64,000 nt of DNA, taken from Paramecium sonneborni. Its lineage: Eukaryota > Ciliophora > Oligohymenophorea > Peniculida > Parameciidae. Numbering within the stretch: the stretch's first letter is position 1; the number at the start of each line of letters is the position of its first letter. A program made the position numbers and the translations under genes. Below, in pieces: positions 11,995 to 26,243 of the stretch. Below the pieces are notes generated by a model. It did not search any database and was not told the origin of the DNA. It saw only the letters and a list, made by a program, of their open reading frames with translations. The stretch lies in contig CAJJDN010000004.1 in assembly GCA_905182985.1 (NCBI GenBank), forward strand, positions 233,352 through 297,351. The letters are read 5' to 3'.

Positions 11995-14900
11995 ATGTTA
12001 TTTATACTATTATTACTATATCAAGTATTTTGTGGGAGAGTTAGACCATATGGACCAAGATCATTAACAATGTCTAATGTTAACCCTAATGGGTATATTG
12101 ATTTGATCTAATATATTTAGTTGGTCAGAATATAATTTTACAATGATATTTGATACAACCTTACCATCAACAGGAATTTTAGTGATTGAGTTCCCAGAAG
12201 CTAATTATCCTGATAGATTAGGATTACGTCCAGATGCAGTTTTATATGCACCTTATCCAATTCCAAGAACTTTTGATTAGAATGATAGATCACTGGAAAT
12301 TCATTTAGGAGAATGGCCTATTGAAACACCATTGACTGTAACAATATCAGGAATTATTAACTCTTAAAAATAAGGAGGTACTGGGAATTTCAAGGTCTAT
12401 ACAAAACTTAATTCTCATATTGTTGATATTAATAGGAATTTTGCCGTAATTGGTTTAGCAGGAGAAACAATTTAATTATTATCAGCTTAAATGTCTATAG
12501 ATAATAATTATGCTGGAGAAGTAACAAACTATTTGGCTACTCTCTAACCTAGTCAAGATTTAAATAGTAGAGTTGACTTCATTATAACATTTCCAGATTT
12601 ATATGATCTTTCACAATTGAAAAAATGTTCTTGTAATGTTTTTAATCCTTCTTGTATTGTTCATAAGGATTTTAAAAATTAAATACTTGTATCTGGCAAT
12701 TAAAATTCTATTTTCAAAGGTACGAATATTTAAATTACATTTAATGATATTGTAAATCCGTCAAGAAAGATGAAAACCCCCTTATTTAATTTTAGAGTAA
12801 TTGAAAGAAATACAAATAATACACTACAAGAATCATCAGCAGTAAATGGATTGGAAATCTTAGCAGGATAAATGAAATTAGTTCAATTAGAAATATTATA
12901 TTACTAACCTTATATATTTTACATAAGAGAATTTAGATTATAATTTAGACCTAAGAATGGATTTTAATATGCTAAAATAGCAACAGATTTCTATTAAGTA
13001 TTGAATTGCCAAATCACTAGAGGATTATTAGATCCTAGTAGATTCTAAGATAGTGTATGTAGTCCCTTAGGAAGAGATATGTTTTTATCTAATTTTTAAT
13101 CATATGTAGAATCTGATTATAGCTACGAATTTGTAGAAATTCGTTTTAGAGCAAGAATTGGAGATAGAGTTATCTTTACTAATCCAGTTGAAATCTACAC
13201 ATATAAAGATTCAGAATATTTGTATTTAACAGATTAAGATACATTATCTATCAATAGTTAATTGCAAATAGTATTATGGCCTATATTAACACCAACACTT
13301 ACTTATACTCTTGTTTTTGATGATAATTTAGTCTAAACAAATGTTCTTCCTTAAACTAATGCATAAATTACTATTACATATACAGCTAAAGTTGGTTTAA
13401 GTTTGACTACAAAAACAGTATTTGGAATGGAAATACCTTCAGATTTTTAAGGAGTTCCAGAATGTACATTTAAAGATCCAAATGATGTTATGGTTGATGT
13501 AACATGTGATTTTAGACTTGGCTTTTTAAATATCACAAATGTCTTTGATTATTATGATTCAACTGTCAAAGGTGCAATTATTACAATTAAAGGATTACTT
13601 ACGCCAGAAAGTGCTGGTAATTTTCCTATTGGAATGTTTGTCTAAGATCAAAATAATGTTTATTATAATAATAATACTTTAACTATTGCACCTCCAACAT
13701 TTAAAAAAGTTACAGGTCCTGGAACAGTTGAAAAAACTACTGCTGTTAGTTAATTGTCAATTCATTAAAATTAATAAACTGCTATCTAAATTTAACTTTT
13801 TATTGATTGTGATGTTGCAGCAGGAGTAAAAAATATGAATGATCCTTATGTTCCTTTTACAACAATCGAAGTTTATTTTTATTAGTATTATATTACAAAT
13901 AATGTATTTGACTATGATTTAGGTTCAGGATTACCTGATCTATCTACATATGGTTGTTAATTTTAAGATGGAATGGTTGCTAGTTCTGGAAATTAATTAT
14001 AATGTGTATTATTTCATGGTTTAAATACTGCTACACCAACATTTTCAAATTATGCTATGGTTAAAATATAAGGTTATGCTGCAATTACAGCTAGTAATAC
14101 ATCTCCAGTTACTATTTCTTTAAAAATACCAGTCAAATATCCAACAACAGTTGGTGCTATTCCTCGTATAAGAGTTGATTTAGTAAAATACAATTAGAAA
14201 GTGAAAAGTACTTTGAGATCTTAATCATTTAATATTGGAGCTGTTAAAAATGCTGTTGGAAATTCTTTAACTATTTTTAGTGGTCCTGTATTAGAAAATC
14301 CAAAATTATAAGTTGAAACTACATTAACATATAAATTTAAAACTGTCATAGGGATAGCTAAATCAAAATTAAATGGAATATATTTTGAAATTCCAAATGG
14401 ATTTACTTTTAATTCTGCTAAATTATTAATTAGTATTGATGGAGTCTATTAAGAACCAGAAGTCATTTAATATTTTCCAACTTTCATTTATATAATGACT
14501 AAATTATCTTAATTATCAAATGGAGTTGTTCATACTTTAATTTTTGAAAGAGTAGATTTACCAGTAAGTCTTCCATCTTCAAGTGTAACTCATGCAATTA
14601 AAACTGCATAAGGTGGATAATTTGCTGATACAGCAACATTTACAATTCCTCCTTTAACAAAAGGATCTCTATTGGATATTAGTTTATCAATATCATCAGA
14701 TTATTATTAACATCCTTATGTTAATTACTCTATTTCATTTACGACATCAATGAAATCTTATGATGGATCAATGATTATAATAGATTTTCCATTGGGTTAT
14801 GATATTTAAACATCTAATGCTTACTTAGATAATATTCCTTATACAAATTTAAAAAATTCGACAAGTAAAATCACTTATGATGTACCAACAATAAGAAAAT

Positions 14901-17900
14901 TTAGAGTTCTAAACTTTGCTCCTCTAATAAAAGGATAGAGAGTTTCAATTAGTATTTTTAGTGTAAAAAACCCAATGAGCGGTACATTTACAATAGGAAT
15001 ATCAATAGTAGACAAAAATGGAAATACTATAGAAGATGGAACAAAGTAAGTTACAATTGGATCAACTCCATTTTCAACTTAAATCTTATCAGTTACATCA
15101 GTTGAATCAAAACCAAATAATAAGAAAACCTTAGGATTATATACATGGAATATAAATGCTGAGTTTTCAATCCCTAAATTAAGTGAAATTAAATTATTAC
15201 TTCCAGGAATGCTATCTATTTATTCAATATCAGCAGATATAGTATCTTGTAGAATTGTATAAGATTCTGTCATTCCTCTAAGAGAATGTTTGGCTATTGA
15301 AAGTAGTACACCTTCTTATATCTAAATGATCACTGATTATCCATTAAAAGGTAAAGCATTTAAAATTGAATATTATGGATATTTACAATTAGACAATTCA
15401 TTAAGTGGATTTACTATATCAATAACTTATAATTCTTAAGTCATAGCAACAGGATTATGTCCAACAGTAGCAGTGACTGATGAAATTACACCATCTAAAG
15501 TAACTTTAGATTTCTATCCTAAAAATGAAGGAGAAATAGCATACTACAATTTTTAATTAGAAATTACTAGTCCTTTTACATTAACTACTAATCACTATAT
15601 CTTAATTAGATTTCCCTTTGAATATGATTATATAATTGGATTAGAGAAGATGTAAGTCAAAAGTAATACTCTTTAAGGGGCTTTGAAAATGGCTATCATT
15701 CCCTATCATATTTAAATTACAGGATTTTATCAATTAACTAATTTTGTAGGAACTTTAGATATAAGTTTATTAGGAGTAATTAATCCTAATAGACTTAATA
15801 ATTAGGCCACAGGTACATTTTTAATTGCAATTATGGAGGGAAATAAAATGATTTTAGGGAATAGTGCAATCAATGGTGTTATTCCTTAATTAGCTCCATT
15901 GTTAATTTAATTAAATAAAATTACGAGTAGTGTTTCTTTAAGTAGATATGCAAGTACATTTACATTTGAAGTTTACCCACTTTAGTAAGTATTGGCAACA
16001 GTATATGGAGGATAATTGTATGTAGATTTTCCAAATAATTTTATAATTGATGCTTTTAATGGAGGTTGTGAGACAACACCAGAATTTTCATTTTTTGCAT
16101 CTTGTAAATGGGATTATTTTAGATTTGCATTTGTGACAAATAATTAAGATTGGTATTCTGATAGATCAGGTTAATTATAATTAACAATAATGAATGTATT
16201 GACACCAGATGATGATGGAGAAACGAATAACTTTATTGTTTATAATTATGATTCACTCAATAAAATAGTATTAGGTAGAACATATGCAAATTTACATTCA
16301 GCCTCTTTAATTTATTAGTATGACGGATTATAAATTGATGTAAATTTAAAATAGCCATTTATATTGGAAGTTGGTTCTTATTCAGATGAAATAATAATGA
16401 ATATAACAGAAAAAGCAGATTTTACATTGACATTATCGCCAAATGTATTAGATTCTTAGATTATAATCACTCCAAATCCTGTATAGATAGTTGCAGGTAG
16501 TAAGCAAGCTAAATTTAGAGTGGCTGCTCCACGAACAATTCTATTATAGACCTATTATATATAATGGAGTAAAACAGGAGATACATTGCCTGTAACTTAT
16601 GCTCCTTTAAGATTAACACCTTTGTAAATGGTTAAAGGAACTTTAAAAAGGAAATTAGTTATTGAAAAAATGGAATACATGCCTAGAAATGGTACATCTT
16701 ATCCACTTTATATTACAACCAATAATCCTCCATATTAATAATTATTAATTAGAATCGGTTTTAAAATGAATGTAACTGCAGATGTCCCTCTTAGATAAAA
16801 GTGGTTCATTACTGACAAAAGATTAGAATAGTTAGGTCTTACTTATGCTGAATTGGTTGATAGTGGAATTGATATAACTGATCATTCTATTGCTAATCTA
16901 TCTACTACACAATTAGAAATGGTTAAATTATAATATGCTGTTAATTATGATCTAAATATATCAATCAATTATCCTAGTAGTGAGGATATTATCACACTCT
17001 ATTATAGATTACGTGGATATGATTCAGATTCATTCGATCTTGATGTATAATAAATGATTATTCCAATCAGAGATCAAGAATTTAGAAAACCTAAAATCCT
17101 TGAAACTAAAGTCTTAGAAGTTACTAGATCTACTGCTACTTTTTAAGTTATTACTGATATTAAAGGATTCATATTTTATGTTTATGCTGATTAACATATG
17201 CCTAATCCTATCTTTGAAGAAACTAAAGTACCAAATAAAGATAATGTCACTCTTTCTAACTCAAATCCTTAATATGGAATCGATTATGTTAGAACCATGA
17301 CTTTAGATGTTAATTTTACTGTTTCTAAACTTTAACCTAATCATAATTATGAAATCTTCATTTTTGTCATGAATCTTAATAAAGTTGATAATCCTACTTT
17401 TATGAAGGTATTCTTCTAAACTCTTAAATCTTAAAGAATTGCACTTTTAACACTCAAAATTAATTAAGCATCCATTGACAATGAAGTTAAAATGGATTAT
17501 ATTTAAAAAATGGGTGAAATGATTGGATTAACTAAAGCAAGATTATTAGAAAGAACAACATTATGTAAATAAACTACATTAGATAATTCTACATCCAATT
17601 CTTATTTGTATTGGAATTTAATTATTTTACCTGATCCTTCAAATATGAATGAGTTTACTAAACCCCTTGTTTTGGCTTAAACTTTAAACTCTAGAAGATC
17701 AGAAATATAAAAATTTATCACTAGACTTGATGATGAACCGTTTTATACTTTAGAAGAAATCTCAGATAATATTCCTAATTTTGTTATCAATCCTGAAATG
17801 ATTGATCGTACTACATCATCTATATCTTTAAGATTTAAAATATCTTATTGTGGTCTAGCTTATCTTACAATCAGAAAAAGAGACAACTCTTAAAATTTAT

Positions 17901-18313
17901 CCATTGTAAATGAAACCATTTTTGCTTAAGAACTTAAAAGTGTACAATTTCCATCAGCTTATTAAATTAAAAAGGCTCTCAACGAATCTAATCAACCTAT
18001 CAATTAAACATCAATTGTTGTTTAAGACACAGAAACTTACTACTAATACAATTATACAGATTTGGATGTAATTACATTATATTTTCATTTTAGTAAAAAA
18101 CTGTGTATGATGTATACATTTCACTTGAAAATGATTTCATTGCCAATCCTGAATTATTTAGTAACGATTCCGTTGCCAGATTTACTGCAAAAACTCAAAA
18201 GATTATTAGTATTTAATTAATATTGAATTTTAGTTCCCTTAAATATCTACAGTATCAATTACTAAGATTTGCTTCAACTATTCATTATAATCAATTTATT
18301 ATTAGTAACATGA
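11995..18313 (+). CDS. Giant secreted or surface protein with repeated beta-rich modules
   Basis: The model has 2,079 residues, with introns at 12093-12120, 18068-18093 and 18209-18233. It begins with a clear signal peptide (MLFILLLLYQVFCGRVRP) and ends with a short hydrophobic tail (DLLQLFIIINLLLVT) that could serve as a GPI-attachment signal. The body is Thr/Ser/Asn/Ile-rich and low in charge. It contains a recurring pattern of an aromatic strand followed about 20 residues later by a strand ending in I-x-F-P, as in ILVIEFPEANY, VDFIITFPDLYD, MIIIDFPLGYD, YILIRFPFEYDY, QLYVDFPNNF and IYFEIPNGF. This suggests at least six to eight tandem immunoglobulin-like beta-sandwich modules of about 180 residues. 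Cysteines are sparse, unlike the surface antigens of Paramecium. Adhesion or cell-coat roles are inferred. No named family was recognised. Confidence 0.8.
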
Positions 18314-18491
18314 TTAATTTTAATAATATTACAATTTTATAGTGTTATAATCTATAATATTAAAATTACTCTTTTCATCTAAAGAATTTTTAAATAGAAT
18401 TAGAATATATTTCTACTTAATCTTAAGTAAAAAGTATATTTGAAATTAAATTTTTTATGATTAATTAAATTAAGTTAAGAGAGATTGTCAC

Positions 18492-19825
18492 ATGAATTAT
18501 TTATCAATTGGTTAATCAATTTAAGGATATTAAATTTTAAAATTGCTAGGAAGAGGTGCATTTGGATAAGTAAAATGATATATAATTAATAGGTATATCA
18601 AGGCCTTTAACTAGAAACAAATGATAATGTTGCAATAAAAGTTATAGAAATAGAAAGATTTAAAGAAAATGATGGAATTTTGGGATAGCTGGTGCAATCT
18701 GAAATCTAGGCTTTGAAGACTGTACAAAGTGATCATGTTGTAAGGTTTTTTGAGTCATTTACCGACAGTAGATATTGCTATATAGTAATTGAATTTTGTG
18801 ATTGTATGTTCAATATTAAATATTTATTTTAGCTGGAGATTTAGAATAATAACTAAAGAAACCTAACCTAAAATTAACTGAGCAAGATGCTTTAGGAATT
18901 ATTAAATAAATCTTGTAGGGTTTAAGAGATCTCCATGCTAATTATATAATTCATAGAGATCTCAAAATACAAAACATTTTAGTTCATAATAACTCAATTT
19001 ATAAAATAGCGGATTTAGGATTTTGCAAAGTCTTATAACATGAAGTATTAAATTAAGAATATTAGAGGATCAACAATCTAGATTGTAATTAGGAACTTTA
19101 TTTACTATGGCTCCAGAAATTTTTAACTAATAACAATATGGATTGTCATCTGACATGTATTCTGTGGGAGTTATCCTTTACTAGATTCTATACAAGAGAT
19201 TTCCTTTTTCATAAAGAGATTACCTATCAGTTGAATAACGTAGAATATTTTTTTAATTTAAGCAATAATTAATTTTTAGAAAAATTAAATTGAAGTTTCA
19301 GATAACACCAAGGATCTCCTGAAACAAATGCTATAATTTGATCCTTAAAAAAGAATAAAATTTGATTAATTAATCAATCATCCAGCTTTTGAAAAACCAA
19401 TATTTAGTATTTTATTCAATTATTTTTTTAGGTATGATAAGTAAAATATAATTACAATCTAATATACTTTAATTTGATGACTATGAAAAATTTTATCAAA
19501 CAAAAACTAGAGCTATTGAAGCTAATTCAAATGCTTTTAAAAACAAAGAAATGTTAGCAAAACATAAAGTTCAATAATAATAATAATTTTAATACTAGTA
19601 GGTAAATGAATCATAATAAATGCTTTTATAATTATAACACAAATAATATTAATAATAGTTAGAATATTAAGAATATTAATAGCAATAATAATAATAAAAA
19701 ATACAATAACAACAATAATATTAATAGAATTAACAATAGTTATAAAAAGAATAATAATAATATTAATATTTATAATTACAATAATAATAATAATATTAAT
19801 AATAATAATAATAATAATAATAAAA

Positions 19826-19888
<63 letters not shown>

Positions 19889-20558
19889 GTAATAATAATA
19901 ATCTAATAAAAAAATAAATATTACAGAGATAATAGAAGTAGAATAAGTTGCAGATAACAGATTGAGCTTAGAGATAGATAAAATTAATAATAAAATTAAT
20001 GAGATGTATTTCTTTTCAAACACTATTCAAGAAATAATACATACCTTTTCTAAACCTAATATTGTTGCTCTATTATGTTACAAATTATAAAAATTATGCG
20101 AAAATATACTCAATATAATTATTTAAAATAAGGAAAAATATTAAAATCAAAAACAATATTAGTTTGACTTTTAAATTCTTGAGTAATAATATAGGTAAAT
20201 GGCTACCTTATCGGAAGGAATTATTTATTAATTTTATGATTTACAAGAAGAATTAAATAATTGCAAAGAATAAGAAATGGCTCAATTGATTTCATAAGAA
20301 ATTTCAGACTAGTAATTTAATGAGGAGTTTTGCAGATAATTATAGAAATATATATAAAGTGATCATAATAAAATTACTGTAGCGTTTTCTCATGTAATTT
20401 TATGTTATATATTTTGTTAAACTAAAAATTCAGAAATTATACAATTTGATTAAAATACTTTTAACCTAAGGATAGCTAAGGAGGAATATTAATATTCTTA
20501 AGAACTGTTATAAAAGTTTGATGCGGTTTCCCAAAATTTTGATTTATATCAATATTGA
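18492..20558 (+). CDS. Ser/Thr protein kinase, ULK/Atg1-like, with polyglutamine tail
   Basis: The model has 647 residues and five introns: 18570-18592, 18804-18832, 19045-19067, 19240-19262 and 19407-19431. The kinase domain fills the first 270 residues. The glycine loop is LGRGAFGQV, the lysine lies in VAIKVIE, and the catalytic loop is HRDLKIQN. The metal-binding motif is DLG in place of DFG, in IADLGFCKV. LGTLFTMAPE marks the activation segment, and SSDMYSVGVILYQIL follows. The DLG motif and overall layout resemble the large ULK-like kinase family of ciliates. The tail is a long Gln-rich region written mostly as TAA codons, then a helical C-terminus ending FDAVSQNFDLYQY. All catalytic residues are present, so it should be active. 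The biological target is unknown. Confidence 0.88.
19574..19900 (+). repeat. (TAA)n/(AAT)n microsatellite coding for polyglutamine
   Basis: A long near-perfect TAA repeat, purest at about 19796-19892, lies inside the kinase tail. Under code 6 each TAA is Gln, so the repeat is a polyglutamine tract with occasional Lys and Tyr. On the opposite strand it reads as a meaningless polytyrosine frame. Confidence 0.85.
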
Positions 20559-21208
20559 ATTATTTATTAAGACTTAATTATATTACTTTTAAATATACTT
20601 TATTTATACAATAATTATTAAATATATATATCCATAAAGGAATATTTATTTTAAAGACCTGAGTTTTTAATAAAAAGTTGAGATTACTTTAAAATATATA
20701 TAAAAAATATGTAACCACTATCTTTATTGAAAAAAAGCAGATTTCCCAGAATTTTTTAAGAAATAAATGTTTAATGTTTCTATAATTCCTATTTTTAACA
20801 GAGATGATTTTAAGTCAATGTTAATAAGTATATTCTAATTTTTAGAAATCTAATAATATTTTGAAAATTGAATATTCTCAAACTTTTAGGAAGAGAAAAC
20901 AATTTATATTATAATATGAATTAACATAAGAAAAGACTTGATGTTTAATGTATATAAAATGTATGTATCTCTTAAATATTAAGAAAATATTAAATATAAA
21001 GGATTGGTAAATATGTATTGTAAAATTGTAAAAGATTATGAGATCAAATTGAATTGAATTAATTTTGTTCTTTGATTGTATTGATGAGTCTAGTAATTTT
21101 TAGGAGGTATGAGTATGGTTTATATCTTATTTAATGATAAATTTATGTGAGTTTTAATTTGATAATGCCTATTCTAATCATTCATAAAAATATAGATATA
21201 AAGAGATA
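20559..21208. other. Non-coding interval
   Basis: No reading frame here has protein-like content. It separates the kinase stop from the start of the PHD-finger gene. The sequence is AT-rich with T and A runs, and no repeat or motif stands out. Confidence 0.45.
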
Positions 21209-24200
21209 ATGAGTTTCATGGATGATGCGATGGAAGTTGAACAAAATGATGGAAAGCTTCAAGAAGTTCATCAATAGAATAGATTCTTGCATTCTAAGAG
21301 AATGATTATAGTGGATGAGAAATGCTAAGCAATCGTTCCTGATAAACCAGAAAAGACTTTGGATAAATTTATTAAGCATGTAAATATGAATTATTATTAT
21401 AAGAGGTAAAGTTTGACATTTTAAACAGAAAAAATTGAGAAGCTTTAAAACATAGATGATTATTTACTTTTTGCATAATCCTTAATTTTAAACTAAGTTG
21501 ATGAATAAACTATAGAGGATCCAAAAAAGAAAAGTAAGGGATTTAGTGGTGATGGATTGATTTTAAGTGGTTTATCTATCACTTAAGAATAAGTAAATGA
21601 AAGAGCATTAATGTTTTTAAAGACAATGGATTATAATGTAATAAAAGCAAAGTTTTATTTACTATTTCCAAGTTTATTAGTTTACAATCAGTATAAACAT
21701 AGACATGCATTATAATTCACAGATGAATATATGAATGAAAAAATTGAATTGTATATTAGCAAATTGAATGAAGATAAAATGATGCAACAAAATAAATGGA
21801 AGTAGGATCTTATGGATATGATAAATAGCAAATAAAAAGTGCATTTAGCTTAACTATAAACCTTACTAGAATAAGGATAGTAATTAAAATATGAAGTTCC
21901 TGAATCAATAAAAACCATTCACTCAACTTCAATATAAATATAAAGATAAATAAATAAATTATTAAAAGAAAAATAAACCTTAGAAAAATTAAGGTAAAGC
22001 TTAGAAAAATTTGAAGAATAGATACCTATTATTACCCCAGAAATATAATAGTTAAGAGATTTAGTTTAAAAATCAGAAACATTTTATTTAAAATTGTTGA
22101 AACTTCCTATTCCTGTAGAGGATAGTGATAATTTTGATGAAATATTTGAAAGTCTTATATGTAATTCCTAATCTCACAAAATTCAACTAAAAACTCTTGC
22201 AAACTATAATTAAGAATATAAATAACTTCCAATTGAAATAAAAGCATTTGAATCATTACATAAGAGATTATATGAATTTGTATTGGATCTAGTTGAAAAA
22301 ATATGTAAATTTACTAAGATTTAATAAACAAAAACTAGGTTAGGATAATATATATCAAATTAAGGAGAAAAAACAGAAAAAATGACATTATCTTAAGCAG
22401 GCATTTTCAATTAATAGATATTAAAATTAATTGTGACTTGTGACGATTTTGATTATTTTAATGAATTGTATTAATAAGCGTTGGAATTAAATGAGAAAGC
22501 AAAATAATAAATAGATGACCCTGAAATGTAATAAAAATTATTAGGTGAGGTATTGGATTGTCCTTTCTATTTAGATGTATAAGAAAGATTATAAAGTATG
22601 ATAGATTATTCATAAATATTGGATTCTATTAAATAAAAAATGTCTGAACGATAACATTAAATAGCAAATCAATAAATTCTAATGCTTTTAAATAGAGGAA
22701 TTATTAATGATGAACTAAAAATTCTTCAAACTTAAACATTAAGAGTATTAGAATGGAATTAATTAGCAGAGGAAATTATATGTTATCATTAAAACATTTC
22801 ACTTATTGATGTTTATGATGAAAATTTTGAATTATTATAATATCCAAATACTCTTTTTAATCCTTCACAAGATATTATTAATTAATTGGATCCAGAAAAG
22901 GTTTAGGAAATCGAATAGATATCAGAGAGAATGCAAAATTGGAAAGATTAATTATTAGCTTTAATTGATTCTAAACAAGTCTAATCAACAAGAAAAAACA
23001 ATTAGAATAAACCATTTTATAAATTATGGGAACTCTTTAAAGAAGGATTAAGGTATAGATAAGAATTAACTCTAATGACAAAAGTTAGAGATATAATAAT
23101 TTAGATTTTAGATTGGCATGCATAAGTTTATATGATAAAATAGACTTTAAGAGTAAATGATGATTAATTTTAATAAATTGATGGAATAGAGACGATTTGT
23201 AAAATATATATATAAAGAAATGGAACTTAACATACTTAAGATTAAATTGAAAAATTACAAAAATTTTAATCTCCATTTTTAGGTGGATCTAAAGATCTAT
23301 AAATAATTTAAGCATTAATTTTACATACTGAAAAATGGAATAAAGATGCAAAAGAAGCTATTTAATCCTAAAATTAAGAGTAAATCAAAATTTTATTGGA
23401 TGAATCTTTGAAATTACCAGTTGATGAAATATTAGTAAAGGAATTATAGAATATACATGCATCTAATTAAAAAGTAAATTGGATATTGTCAACAATTGCT
23501 ACATCTGATCCATTATTTGATTAAATTTTATAAGCTTTATAAAATGATGAGTCAATAAAGTAATTGAAAGAAGAGATGATAGCAATTTATGCTGAAAATC
23601 CTTAGAATAAGAAAAAGAAAGAAGGTATGAAATTATCTAAAATGGCTTAAAATTTCTTTTTGAATTTTTAAAACACTATTAATAGTTATTTAGGATAATT
23701 GACTTAATTAGATGAAAATAAATTAAAGAAATTATAACCAATAAGAATTCAAAGATTGAAAGAGTATCAAAAAGAAGTTTAGAATGAGGATATAAATAAA
23801 TAGATTGAAGATTGGATTTTGTAGTATCAATATTGGTAGACTTAAATAACTAATTTAAATGATTAATAATAATAATCAAAAAAAAAAAAAAAAGGAAAAG
23901 ATTTTGAATCTTAATAAGAAACTTATTCTTTAACTGGTGATTTGTTATATTATTTCAAAGTACCTGAATTGCTTTGTCTTGTACTTTAAGGAATTGAAAA
24001 GAATTATATAAGTTAAGAATTAATAAGTTCAATTGAAAAATTAGTTACAATAAATAAATAAGCATTAATAGCTTTATCAGTTTTAAGTGTTAAAGAATTA
24101 TCTTATTATTCTGAAGTTTTTATGCCATAATTTTATGTAATGGCTAAGAAATTTAGAGTAATAAATAATTGGATTTAAATGGCATCTGAAATGATTAATG

Positions 24201-26243
24201 ATATTCCAAGACTAAAAAATATTATTATGATATAAAAATTGAAACCTTTCCTTGAATATCTTGAATAGTTATAACCTTAAGAATTTAAGATGTCAAAATC
24301 TGCTTAATAGTAATAATAACAATTATAACAATAACAATAACTATAACAATAATAGCCTTCCTCTTAATAATTAAATTTATAATCAAGTTTAAATATATCA
24401 CTTTAATCTAACATAAAAAAGAAAGTATAAAAGCCTATAACTAAACTAAAAAATAAATCACAAGAAGAATCATAACCAACCTATGATTAGGAAAGTCAAT
24501 CGAAGCATTCTAAAAGAGTGAAATAAGTTTCAAGATTAATGAGAGATGATAATATAGCATTTTATGATGCAAATGTTCCTTTAGGAAAAGCTTTTAGACC
24601 TTCACCTAATGATTGTATTTCTTCTGATCCTGTAATGTAAGCATTAAAAAAACCTATTACATAAAAACGAAGTTATAAAAAAGGATTTAATAGAAAAGCA
24701 TCTCCAAATATAATTGTAGAATGTAGTAGCTCTAATTTTTTGGATTAAGTTAAAAATTCATCTTAAGAATTATTAAATCTGTATAGTTAAGATGAAATCT
24801 ATTGTACATGTAGACAAGGAGGTGAATCTGCTATCACAGAATTTTAGATTTTGAAAAGTCTACATGAAAAAAATGTTGAATAATTTTACAATTATCATAC
24901 TAAATTATAGTAATAAGTTAAATTTATGATATTTTGCGATAATTGTGAAGAATGGTATCATTATGAATGTATGGGAATTAAAAAGTAGAGAGAATAACAA
25001 TAAGATAAATATAATTGCAGAAGTATTTATTATATTTCTAATTAGTTTGTCTAAAAAAAAATAATGTTCCATTCTTAATTCTTGATGAAAACATATGGGA
25101 TCAATATATTGATTAAACTAGTGATTTATACGAAGAGTATTAAAAACATAAAATGTAATTCGAAAAAAATATTCTACCTAATTCAGGTGAATATATTTAT
25201 GGTCAATTTTTATTACCAACTATTGAAGAATTCAAAGAATTTATTAAAATTGGTTAAAAATTACCTGCTTAATTGGTTGAATTAGAATTACTTGAACTTT
25301 TAGAATAACGTGTTGATGGATGGAGATTAAGATATGAAGATCATAAAAATCTTAATCTCCCATAATTAATTGCTCTCTATTCAGAAAGTGAATGGTTACC
25401 TATATAATTACCATAATCAAAACATTTATTATCTCTTATAAGTTAAAGGGAATTTTTAAATACTGCTAATGAATTATTATAAAGTAAAGCTACATTTAAA
25501 ACAAAATAATTAAAAAAATAATAATAGGAAAAAACAGAATAATTATATTAGATAATGAAAGAAAAACATCCAGAATAACTCTCAGAATTAGATCATTAAA
25601 CTGTAAAGACCATTTAAATGTTAAGAATTCAAACTGAACTCAATAATTAATTATAATAACAATTAAGATAATAATTAACTTTTGAATAATATGAATAATT
25701 AGCTAATTAATTTGAAAAAGAAGTTAAACATCATATACTTTAAACTGATATTAAATTTTCCCTTCCAAAATTAACTGAACTCAGGTAATAAATAATTAAA
25801 CTTTAATAATGGAATGCTGAAATTTTAGCTATTTTTAAAGATATAGATGATATCTATACTACAAATGTATATATTTTTATTAATTTTTAAGTTAAGTTAG
25901 TAGCATTATGATAGTAAACCTAATTTATCAGAAATTTAAGTCAAATTAAAAGAGTATGAAATGATTTCAATTAAAGTTCCTAATTAATGTCATGAATTTG
26001 TCAAAGCCCTTCAATCTAAAGCAGAAGAATTAATTTATAACGTAGATTCAAACTTATCATAATTATCATAAGATGAATAATTTGAATTAGTTAAAACTGT
26101 TTATTAATTAAAATGTAAAATCCCTTAATTTAAAGATTTGCTTTTAAGCAAGTAAATAATTTATTATTTTTCGTAGGCTTCATAAGGATGTATAAATCAG
26201 AATAGTTTAATGGTTGCCTCCCTAAAAACCTGGACTTTATTGA
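21209..26243 (+). CDS. Large PHD-finger chromatin protein, KDM5/Lid-like without JmjC
   Basis: The model has about 1,653 residues. Introns lie at 25023-25045, 25867-25891 and 26152-26176. A possible fourth at 21380-21403 is 24 nt with no TGA, so it may be coding. Near residue 115 is NERALMFLKTMDYNVIKAK, which resembles the end of an ELM2 motif. The middle is a long series of helical segments with spaced tryptophans (RVLEWNQLAEEI, ERMQNWKDQLLAL, IEDWILQYQYW), reminiscent of the PLU-1 region of KDM5. A Gln-rich linker follows. The PHD finger, near residues 1200-1290, shows YCTC, FCDNCEEWYHYEC and the spliced pair NCRIC. More PLU-1-like helices follow. PHD fingers read histone H3 tails. No JmjC, ARID or JmjN region was seen, so demethylase activity is not expected. 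Confidence 0.75.

Noticed and set aside
19796..20023. Minus-strand ORF rich in tyrosine
   Set aside because: It is the complement of the (TAA)n polyglutamine repeat in the kinase gene and has no independent support.
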